Notes under the pieces: generated by a model
The model's database searches: none
What the model was told of the DNA's origin: nothing
Seen by the model: the letters and a program-made list of their open reading frames with translations, nothing else
Assembly (NCBI GenBank): GCA_002438065.1
Contig: DJSP01000103.1
Location: 1-5,779, forward strand
Origin: Caryophanales bacterium UBA6331
GTDB taxonomy: Bacteria; Bacillota_I; Bacilli_A; RF39; UBA660
DNA length: 5,779 bases
Direction: 5' to 3'
Position numbers and translations under genes: made by a program
In this document: positions 1 to 4,665 of the stretch, in pieces
Numbering within the stretch: position 1 is the first letter of the stretch
How the letters are laid out: each line of letters opens with the position of its first letter

Positions 1-80
1 TTAATACTGCATCAATGTTATTTTTAATATTATTTGCATTTTGTTTTCTATTTTGTTGTTTAATGGAGGGAATTAAATAA
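1..80 (+). CDS. C-terminal tail of a small hydrophobic protein (partial)
   Basis: An open frame enters from the left edge (first full codon at 3) and stops with TAA at 78-80. The 25 visible residues include a hydrophobic run rich in Leu, Phe and Cys (MLFLILFAFCFLFCCLM) followed by the short polar end EGIK, which fits a C-terminal membrane segment. Its stop overlaps the next start by one base (TAATG), and the ribosome binding site of the next gene lies inside this frame, as expected for translational coupling. With so little visible, family and function cannot be named. It could also be non-coding leader, but the hydrophobic character matches the three genes that follow. Confidence 0.5.
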   Translation, partial: NTASMLFLILFAFCFLFCCLMEGIK

Positions 81-262
81 TGGAACGTATGATTATATTA
101 TTTGAAGCAATTATGTTACCTATATTTATGTTTTTTACACTTTTATCAGATTATTGTAAAGAAAAATTAGGTATAAAAGTATTTAATATTATTTGGTGTA
201 TCATGATAATATTAAGTATGATTTACATATTATTTAATGTTATAATTATATGGAGAAGATAG
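80..262 (+). CDS. Small two-helix membrane protein, 60 aa
   Basis: The protein has two strongly hydrophobic stretches, about residues 4-22 and 33-57. They are joined by a short charged loop (SDYCKEKLGIK), and the C-terminus ends WRR. This is a two-helix hairpin in the membrane, probably with both ends on the same side; the positive C-terminus suggests the cytoplasm. The start is supported by GGAGGG at 65-70, nine bases before the ATG. It is the second of four consecutive hydrophobic small genes. I do not recognise the family. Holin-like, immunity/superinfection-exclusion or other envelope roles are all possible for such proteins, and nothing here chooses between them. Confidence 0.75.
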   Translation: MERMIILFEAIMLPIFMFFTLLSDYCKEKLGIKVFNIIWCIMIILSMIYILFNVIIIWRR

Positions 263-264
263 AA

Positions 265-450
265 ATGAGTACGTTTTTTATAATATTAACAATTATAGGA
301 TTAGTATTAGCATTTATAGTTTTTCCATTATTTTTAGATTATAATCATAAGAATCCTTATATATTACCAAATGCATTAATCATTGTATTTATATTAATGA
401 TGATTGCATTTATAATTACATTTTTATGTGAATTATATATCATAGCTTAA
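265..450 (+). CDS. Small two-helix membrane protein, 61 aa
   Basis: I chose the ATG at 265 rather than the in-frame ATG at 250. GGAGAAG at 252-258 is properly spaced for 265, whereas 250 has no ribosome binding site and would overlap the previous gene. The protein begins MSTFFIILTIIG and has two hydrophobic segments, about residues 4-24 and 37-58. A short polar loop separates them (LDYNHKNPY), and the end is neutral. The start lies two bases after the upstream stop, so the genes are probably co-translated. The MS-F-hydrophobic opening resembles the next gene (MSMFLKLILLFIIL), which may indicate distant duplication, though low-complexity hydrophobic sequence makes that weak. Family and function are not recognised. 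Confidence 0.75.
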   Translation: MSTFFIILTIIGLVLAFIVFPLFLDYNHKNPYILPNALIIVFILMMIAFIITFLCELYIIA

Positions 451-470
451 AACAGGAGAAAAATAATAAA

Positions 471-713
471 ATGAGTATGTTTTTAAAATTAATATTACTT
501 TTTATAATATTGACAATAATAATCGGAATATCAATGTTAATTAACATGACATTAATAATAAAACAAAAGAATGAATCATTAGCAGATTCTAATAAATTAT
601 ATAAACTATTTAATATATTAAATATATTAATGAGTATAGAAATATTATTAGGAATAATTGTATTATTATCAATAACATTGTTCGTAATTGTATGTGTAAT
701 TACATATCTATAA
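471..713 (+). CDS. Small membrane protein, 80 aa
   Basis: The protein is almost entirely Leu/Ile-rich. It has one membrane segment at about residues 4-30 and a polar linker at about 31-45 (KQKNESLADSNKLYK). A second, longer hydrophobic region covers about residues 47-79 and runs to the C-terminus. AGGAG at 454-458 precedes the ATG by about 12 bases; an alternative ATG two codons downstream (477) is equally open. It closes the run of four membrane-type genes at the left of the window. No catalytic or binding motif is visible and I do not recognise the family. The next gene starts 43 bases downstream, after a small dyad (TTAGT-CT-ACTAA, 722-733). Confidence 0.72.
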   Translation: MSMFLKLILLFIILTIIIGISMLINMTLIIKQKNESLADSNKLYKLFNILNILMSIEILLGIIVLLSITLFVIVCVITYL

Positions 714-756
714 AGATGAAGTTAGTCTACTAAAAATGAAAGTGAGGTTTTGGATA

Positions 757-1446
757 GTGAAAATAAGGAAAGACTTCGTTACAAATTCTAGTTCAAGTAG
801 TTTTATAATCAGTAAAAACAATAAATATAAATCTCAAGAAGATATATATCAATATATCAGACAGTTAGCAGTAGAATATAAACAGAAATTAACAGATGCA
901 TTAAATGAATTAGAAGATTTATATATATTAACTAAAGATTATAAATTAATTGATAAATCAACTAATAAACAGATAGAACATATGAAATTAGCAGCTATAC
1001 TGTCAGATATAAAGAATGAATATGAATTAGATATATATGCTTTACATGATTTTAAATATTATAAATCTACTAGATATATATTATATAAGATAATAACAAA
1101 TAAAACATATGCAGAATATTGTGATCATAACGGTAATCATGATTCATTTAGAATTATTGATTTAACAAACGATAATAATATAGATGATTATGCATATGAT
1201 GAAATAATTAATTGGTATATTAGCTGTTATAATGATGTAAAAAGATATAACTGCGAATACTGTAATGAAGTAAATAAAGAATATTGTTATATAGCAAATA
1301 ATAATTATACTAGTGATACTCCATTTTATTCTATATTTGGAGAATACGCAGTTTATGAAGAAGATGGTATAGAATTGAGATTACCTGATTATATTAGAAA
1401 TAAATTATCTAATATTTCTAATTTCTGTTGCGGACATATGGGGTAA
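757..1446 (+). CDS. Protein with N-terminal KIRKDFVTNSSSSSFIIS signature, 229 aa
   Basis: The GTG at 757 is preferred over the upstream in-frame ATG at 736. GTGAGG at 742-747 is correctly spaced for 757, and this start places the signature at residues 2-19, exactly as in the paralogous opening at 3253. After the five-serine block the body is soluble and rich in Tyr, Asn and Asp. It has a helical, charged stretch at about residues 28-55. A C166-x2-C169-x7-C177 cluster lies in the C-terminal third, and the end carries a CCGH motif (residues 224-227), so metal binding is plausible. I have seen DFVTNSSSSSF-type openings in uncharacterised Firmicutes and phage proteins but know of no assigned function. 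The gene is followed directly by a hairpin, so it probably ends a transcript. Confidence 0.85.
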   Translation: MKIRKDFVTNSSSSSFIISKNNKYKSQEDIYQYIRQLAVEYKQKLTDALNELEDLYILTKDYKLIDKSTNKQIEHMKLAAILSDIKNEYELDIYALHDFKYYKSTRYILYKIITNKTYAEYCDHNGNHDSFRIIDLTNDNNIDDYAYDEIINWYISCYNDVKRYNCEYCNEVNKEYCYIANNNYTSDTPFYSIFGEYAVYEEDGIELRLPDYIRNKLSNISNFCCGHMG

Positions 1447-1453
1447 TAATATT

Positions 1454-1541
1454 AAATCTTTTTGTCTATTTTGATTAGAGTGTATGTATTTTCCACAGTA
1501 GAAAACATAATACATTCTAACTAATTTTGACAAAAAGATTT
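1454..1541 (+). terminator. Long imperfect hairpin, probable terminator
   Basis: The base of the stem is a perfect 13-bp inverted repeat: AAATCTTTTTGTC at 1454-1466 against GACAAAAAGATTT at 1529-1541. Inside it, TTAGAGTGTAT (1475-1485) pairs with ATACATTCTAA (1510-1520) through 11 pairs, one of them G-T. At the tip, TTTTC (1489-1493) pairs with GAAAA (1501-1505) around the loop CACAGTA. The right arm runs into six T residues (1539-1544). This placement, just after a gene and just before a promoter, fits an intrinsic terminator. However, the stem is much longer and poorer in GC than usual, so a structured RNA or a protein-binding dyad is possible. Confidence 0.6.
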
Positions 1542-1560
1542 TTTAATTATAAGAAAACTA

Positions 1561-1589
1561 TTTACAAATGAAGAAATATAGTTTATAAT
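1561..1589 (+). promoter_or_regulatory. Sigma-A/sigma-70-type promoter
   Basis: TTTACA at 1561-1566 (five of six matches to the -35 consensus) is followed by exactly 17 bases and then a perfect TATAAT at 1584-1589. It lies between the upstream hairpin and the first gene of the long downstream gene run, where a promoter is expected. Transcription should start near 1596, giving a leader of about 70 bases before the ATG at 1668. AT-rich DNA produces such boxes by chance, but the spacing and position are ideal. Confidence 0.7.
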
Positions 1590-1606
1590 TATAATAAATA
1601 ATATAA

Positions 1607-1623
1607 ATGTATTTAGAATACAT
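1607..1623. promoter_or_regulatory. 17-nt dyad, possible operator
   Basis: ATGTATT at 1607-1613 and AATACAT at 1617-1623 form perfect 7-base inverted arms around TAG. The dyad falls at about +12 to +28 relative to the predicted transcription start, a classic position for a repressor site. It could also be a weak hairpin in the 5' leader. The same two half sites occur in the same orientation inside the upstream hairpin, at 1484-1490 and 1509-1515. No regulator gene is visible in the window. Confidence 0.4.
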
Positions 1624-1667
1624 GAATGAAACTAATATTCACGAATGTAATAAGGAGTATGATAAAA

Positions 1668-2000
1668 ATGGATATAAGAGATAAAGAAATAATGACGATT
1701 GTAATATTATCTAAAGATGATATTAAATCTATTAGAAATGGTAATGTATTAACTAAAGGAGCTTCAAATGGAAACATTGTTACAGTTTGTTCTGAAAAAA
1801 GTTATAATATAATTGCTGAAGAAAATCCAAAATTAATCATTAGTGAAAAAGTAATTTATATTTCAGACGATGATATTATTTCAATGATATTAAATGATGA
1901 ATCCATAATATATAAATCTAAATTACTTGATGGTACTTATCATATAGTTTTAGATACTGTATATGAAAAGATTTTAGATGCTATAAAAAATATATCTTAA
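1668..2000 (+). CDS. Hypothetical protein, first gene of the downstream operon, 110 aa
   Basis: The frame is open from an ATG at 1626, but TAAGGAGT at 1651-1658 is correctly placed only for the ATG at 1668, giving a start of MDIRDKEIMTIVIL. The protein is soluble and rich in Ile, Asp and Ser. It shows alternating hydrophobic residues suggestive of beta strands (IMTIVILS, KLIISEKVIYIS) and ends in a helical stretch (YEKILDAIKNIS). A single Cys is present and there are no recognisable catalytic or binding motifs. It is the first gene after the 1561-1589 promoter and the 1607-1623 dyad. Its TAA stop is fused to the next ribosome binding site (TAAAGGAG). I do not recognise the family. Confidence 0.75.
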   Translation: MDIRDKEIMTIVILSKDDIKSIRNGNVLTKGASNGNIVTVCSEKSYNIIAEENPKLIISEKVIYISDDDIISMILNDESIIYKSKLLDGTYHIVLDTVYEKILDAIKNIS

Positions 2001-2014
2001 AGGAGTTAATTGAA

Positions 2015-2374
2015 ATGAATAAGAAAGTATCTTTATATGATTTTAAAAGGATGTGTGATTCATATGAATCGTGTAATGATTGTCCAATTTCATTAAACGA
2101 TGAATTAGAAGGTTGTCCTCAGTTTAATGATATTGATGTTGTAAATAATATAGTTTATAATTGGTGTATTAAACATCCAATTAAAACAAGACAAAGTGAA
2201 TTATTAAAAGTATTTCCTAATATAAAAATAAATATAAGTGATGAAGCCATTGATATGTGTCCATTACAGTTTGAAAGAAATTATGAATGTGAAAGCATTC
2301 TTGAAAAGTTATCATTACCTGATGAAACAACTTGTGTAGATTGTCGTAAAAAGTATTGGCTATCTGAAAAATAA
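2015..2374 (+). CDS. Cys-rich phage-type protein with W-x3-HP-x-KTRQSE motif, 119 aa
   Basis: This protein has nine Cys residues: C14, C20-x2-C23-P, C34, C51, C82, C92 and C107-x2-C110. In the middle lies the motif W50-x3-H54-P55-x-K57-T-R-Q-S-E62, followed by LLKVFPN. I know this pattern (N-terminal CxxCP, a WxxxHPxKTRQSEFLKxFPNA-like core, then CP and a C-terminal CxxC) from small proteins of Firmicutes phages and mobile elements. They are usually annotated as hypothetical. The paired Cys suggest a structural zinc site, and the basic core could contact nucleic acid, but both are inferences. The start is clear: AAGGAG at 2000-2005, with the ATG at 2015. The TAA at 2372 again runs into the next AAGGAGG. 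Confidence 0.85.
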   Translation: MNKKVSLYDFKRMCDSYESCNDCPISLNDELEGCPQFNDIDVVNNIVYNWCIKHPIKTRQSELLKVFPNIKINISDEAIDMCPLQFERNYECESILEKLSLPDETTCVDCRKKYWLSEK

Positions 2375-2388
2375 AGGAGGACTGTAAA

Positions 2389-2628
2389 ATGAAAAATGAA
2401 AAAATGAATTTATTCGAAAATTTACAAAATTTGCATGAAGCTGAAGAAAATGAAAAAAAAGATTATATTAAATATACTCAACTTATGGAAAAAGCAGCAT
2501 ATGATGACAACGATGAAATGACTGAAGATGAAGTAAATTGGTTAGCTAATTATTTAGATACACATAAAGATAATAAAACAATTCCTTGGGAAAAGATTGA
2601 AAAGGAGTTGGGCTTATATGACTTTTAA
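2389..2628 (+). CDS. Probable antitoxin of a RelBE-type toxin-antitoxin pair, 79 aa
   Basis: This small acidic protein directly precedes and overlaps (11 bases) a clear RelE-family toxin. That is the usual antitoxin-first arrangement. The C-terminus has the form IPWEKIEKELGLYDF, resembling the (I/V)xWEExKKELGL tails of RelB-like antitoxins that wrap the toxin. The N-terminal half is charged and helical (residues about 6-35), and it lacks an obvious ribbon-helix-helix or helix-turn-helix DNA-binding domain. Autorepression is therefore uncertain. AAGGAGGAC at 2374-2382 drives the ATG at 2389. There is no promoter of its own in the 14-base gap, so it appears to be expressed with the operon. Assignment rests mainly on the partner and the C-terminal motif. 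Confidence 0.72.
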   Translation: MKNEKMNLFENLQNLHEAEENEKKDYIKYTQLMEKAAYDDNDEMTEDEVNWLANYLDTHKDNKTIPWEKIEKELGLYDF

Positions 2629-2950
2629 AGTTGAAATGACAGAAACTTGTAAAAAGCAATTTAACAAGTTAGATAATTCTATTAAAAATAAAATTGGTAA
2701 ATGGATAAAGACTAATTTAGAAAATTGCACTAATCCTAAAATTTATGGAAAGGCATTACAAGGTAAACTTAGTAAATATTGGAGATATCGAGTAGGTGAT
2801 TATAGAATTATAGCTGAAATTAATTATGATACTATTATAATTTTAATTACTTATATTAATCATAGAAAAGATGTATATAAAATGAAAGAAGATTTTTTAT
2901 TGAATGAAAGGAATCTAAATAAAAATGAATATAATGAATTTGAATTTTAA
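2618..2950 (+). CDS. RelE/ParE-superfamily toxin with C-terminal extension, 110 aa
   Basis: Residues 1-89 match the RelE fold as I know it from Firmicutes. An N-terminal helix (CKKQFNKLDNSIKNKIGKWI) is followed by NP, GKALQGKL and the hallmark WRYRVGDYRIIAEI at residues 55-68. The strand and end motif IxHRxxVYK lie at about 80-88. Basic residues K45, R56, R58, R63 and R83 are the candidates for ribosome-bound mRNA cleavage. RelE-family toxins of this type usually stop soon after VY(K/R); here about 20 polar, Asn/Glu-rich residues follow. The start is the ATG at 2618, served by AAAGGAG at 2601-2607, not the upstream ATG at 2597. It overlaps the antitoxin gene by 11 bases and the next gene by 26. 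Whether it acts as an endoribonuclease or is inactive is untested. Confidence 0.9.
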   Translation: MTFKVEMTETCKKQFNKLDNSIKNKIGKWIKTNLENCTNPKIYGKALQGKLSKYWRYRVGDYRIIAEINYDTIIILITYINHRKDVYKMKEDFLLNERNLNKNEYNEFEF

Positions 2951-3269
2951 TATAAAACCATTTAATATTGATGAAGGAGAAACTAAATGTATTAATATTA
3001 TGAATTTTGGTTTATTTAAAATAACTATAAATAAAACATTAGCTAATTTTTCAGAGAATTATGAAGTCTTAATGCATAATACTACTGGAATTCATATGTT
3101 TGATCCAGTTGATAATTATAATTATTGGATGAAAAGATTTGATAATTTAGAAAGTGCTAAACAATTTGCAGAAGCAATGTATATATTAACAATGAATAAA
3201 TTAATATGTAATTTTAAAGAAGCATTAAATGAGTATCTGGAGGTTACTGAAGATGAAGATAAGAAATGA
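2925..3269 (+). CDS. Hypothetical protein, 114 aa
   Basis: This is a soluble protein of unrecognised family. It begins MNIMNLNFNIKPFNI and continues with a predicted beta-rich stretch (CINIMNFGLFKITINKTL). An aromatic segment around residues 60-70 (FDPVDNYNYWMKRF) follows. The C-terminal half is helical (about 75-114) and ends acidic (VTEDEDKK). AAAGGAA at 2907-2913 is about 11 bases before the ATG at 2925; a second ATG at 2934 is possible. The gene overlaps the toxin's tail by 26 bases and the next gene's start by 17, so it is embedded in a translationally coupled chain. No catalytic or metal-binding pattern is seen. Confidence 0.72.
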   Translation: MNIMNLNFNIKPFNIDEGETKCINIMNFGLFKITINKTLANFSENYEVLMHNTTGIHMFDPVDNYNYWMKRFDNLESAKQFAEAMYILTMNKLICNFKEALNEYLEVTEDEDKK

Positions 3270-3684
3270 TTTTGTAACTAATTCATCTAGTTCTAGTTTT
3301 ATTATTAGTTTAAAAGATGATTCGATAAATTTAAAAGAATATATAAATAAACATAGTGGTGATGAATGTAGTATTTGTTATAAGTTAAATAATAAAGCAG
3401 ATTTGTTTAAATATATAATATCACATGATATTATTAGTTCATGGGAGTTTGAACAAATTGAATCTAATTTAAATAAAGTAGATATAAATATTTCATCCGA
3501 AACAATATGTTTAATTATGTTAGCTAATAAATATGATTTTAACAAATATTATGAAGCTATGAAATTACTTGAATCTGGAAAGACATTATATGTTATTAAT
3601 TTAACTTATGATTTTATGTCTTATTTTCCAGATTTAGAAGATGAAATACGAGATTCAGAATTCTTTATTGAAATTGAAGAATAA
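3253..3684 (+). CDS. Protein with N-terminal KIRNDFVTNSSSSSFIIS signature, 143 aa
   Basis: GGAGG at 3239-3243 selects the ATG at 3253 over the in-frame ATG at 3229. This start places KIRNDFVTNSSSSSFIIS at residues 2-19, the same position as in the 757-1446 protein, with one difference (N5 instead of K5). Beyond residue 19 the two proteins are not detectably alike. This body is soluble and acidic, with C39-x2-C42 near the N-terminus and a helical middle. The last part is aspartate/glutamate-rich, ending FFIEIEE. The gene overlaps its upstream neighbour by 17 bases. No enzyme motif is visible. The shared opening argues that the two proteins are handled alike, for example by a common partner, processing step or location, but the role is unknown to me. 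Confidence 0.85.
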   Translation: MKIRNDFVTNSSSSSFIISLKDDSINLKEYINKHSGDECSICYKLNNKADLFKYIISHDIISSWEFEQIESNLNKVDINISSETICLIMLANKYDFNKYYEAMKLLESGKTLYVINLTYDFMSYFPDLEDEIRDSEFFIEIEE

Positions 3685-3734
3685 AATAACATGCATGACA
3701 TAAAATGATTATATTATATAAGAGGTGAATAGTC

Positions 3735-4070
3735 ATGATAGAATTTTGTAGACAAGAAACTCATGTTGCTAGAAAAGTTTATAAATGTTCTTTATGCAAC
3801 GGAGATATATTACCTAAAACAAAATATCATGAAATTATAGCTAAATGTGATGGACAATTTTGTGATGATAAATATCATATACTATGTAATGATTTAATAA
3901 ATGATTTTTGTAAAGATTATGAAACTAATGAATTTTATACATATGATATAGAAGAGTACTATAAAAATAAAAATTGTTATAATTGTATTAATAAAGAAAC
4001 ATGTACTATGTCTGTAAAACAATGTTTAAGTATACTTAATAATAAAGATAATGAGGTATGTAAATCATGA
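3735..4070 (+). CDS. Cys-rich probable zinc-binding phage-type protein, 111 aa
   Basis: The protein has twelve Cys in 111 residues. The N-terminal half has the form ARKVYKCSLCNGDILPKTKY, with C18-x2-C21 and then H48-x2-C51, consistent with a treble-clef or ribbon-like zinc site. The C-terminal half has a second cluster, C81-x2-C84-x5-C90-x6-C97. Proteins with an H-x-ARKxYxCxxC opening and an NEF segment are familiar to me from Firmicutes phages as uncharacterised small proteins. The N-terminal Cys knuckle may bind nucleic acid or protein, but this is inference. AGAGGTG at 3720-3726 supports the ATG at 3735. The 50-base gap upstream is the largest in the downstream run, but I see no good promoter in it. 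Its stop overlaps the next start (ATGA). Confidence 0.85.
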   Translation: MIEFCRQETHVARKVYKCSLCNGDILPKTKYHEIIAKCDGQFCDDKYHILCNDLINDFCKDYETNEFYTYDIEEYYKNKNCYNCINKETCTMSVKQCLSILNNKDNEVCKS

Positions 4071-4492
4071 ATGTAAATTTAAGTGTAACTGTTGGAAATA
4101 TGATATGGTGTTATGATCTTGACGATCATATTAAATTTGAAAAAATAATTGATAATATTGTTATTAATGCAAGTAATATTTATTTAAAAGCAGATTCACA
4201 TGATGATGTTATTTGCACGTATAAAGAATTAGATTCTAATAAACCTGATGTTGGTAATATATTGTATTTTTCATCTAAAGAAAAAAGAGATGATTATATT
4301 ACCAATTTTATATTTACAGGTATGACTTCTAAACGAGTTATAAAAGCATTAAAAGAATGTAGTAAACATAAAGAATGTGCTTATTGCGATTTAATATATG
4401 AATGTAATGATAAAAGACAATTATGTAAATTAGTATTGAAAGTTATTAAAGAATACCAAGATGAAATTAAGAGGTTGAAAAATAAAGAATGA
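4067..4492 (+). CDS. Phage-type protein with C-terminal four-Cys module and helical tail, 141 aa
   Basis: The N-terminal part (about residues 1-80) is a beta-rich domain containing DVGNILYFSSKEKRDDYI. This resembles the phage-type pattern xxGKTVFLTxEEAExAL, often found in small phage proteins with an OB- or SH3-like appearance. The C-terminal part begins VIKALKECSKHKECAYC, carries C98 and C104-x2-C107-x5-C113-x6-C120, and ends in a charged helix (IKEYQDEIKRLKNKE). The KAL-x-C/CxxC/IKxxQxEIxRL arrangement is common in Firmicutes phage hypotheticals, with the terminal helix probably a coiled coil. The ATG at 4067 overlaps the upstream stop (ATGA), and its own TGA overlaps the next start (ATGA at 4489). 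No function is established as far as I know. Confidence 0.85.
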   Translation: MNVNLSVTVGNMIWCYDLDDHIKFEKIIDNIVINASNIYLKADSHDDVICTYKELDSNKPDVGNILYFSSKEKRDDYITNFIFTGMTSKRVIKALKECSKHKECAYCDLIYECNDKRQLCKLVLKVIKEYQDEIKRLKNKE

Positions 4493-4665
4493 AGTTAATT
4501 GTAATTTATAATGATGGTTCTGCTATGGAATTAGAAATAAGGAAATATGAAGATAAATATAATAATGATTTTTTCTATTATGAAACGAAAAATCAAAAAC
4601 CTAATAGAGGAACATTTATTAGTAAAAAGAATGTAAAACAAATTGAGGTGATAACAAATGAATGA
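4489..4665 (+). CDS. Small hypothetical protein, 58 aa
   Basis: This frame is below usual ORF cut-offs but fills the otherwise empty space between two genes exactly. Its ATG overlaps the upstream TGA (ATGA at 4489-4492) and its TGA at 4663-4665 overlaps the next gene by eight bases. AGAGG at 4470-4474 is a reasonable, slightly distant ribosome binding site. The protein begins MKLIVIYNDGSAMELEIRK and ends FISKKNVKQIEVITNE. This small, probably all-beta form resembles short phage proteins with a DG-turn and a terminal V-x-x-IEV strand. Codon use matches its neighbours. I cannot assign a function. Confidence 0.75.
   Translation: MKLIVIYNDGSAMELEIRKYEDKYNNDFFYYETKNQKPNRGTFISKKNVKQIEVITNE

Noticed and set aside
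250..264. Upstream ATG at 250 as the start of the second full membrane gene
   Set aside because: It has no ribosome binding site and overlaps the previous gene; GGAGAAG at 252-258 serves the ATG at 265.
722..733. Small dyad TTAGT-CT-ACTAA before the first tagged gene as an operator
   Set aside because: Five-base arms in AT-rich sequence are common by chance, and no promoter is associated; noted but not annotated.
1626..1667. N-terminal extension of the 1668 gene from the ATG at 1626
   Set aside because: No Shine-Dalgarno precedes it, and it begins immediately after the 1607-1623 dyad. TAAGGAGT at 1651-1658 fits the ATG at 1668.
3690..3697. CATGCATG palindrome
   Set aside because: A single 8-base palindrome with no repeat or context; probably chance.
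3685..3734. Promoter in the 50-base gap before the 12-Cys gene
   Set aside because: TATATT/TATTAT boxes near 3710-3717 have no acceptable -35 at 16-18 bases. ATGACA at 3695-3700 is only 11 bases away. Such boxes are expected by chance in AT-rich DNA.
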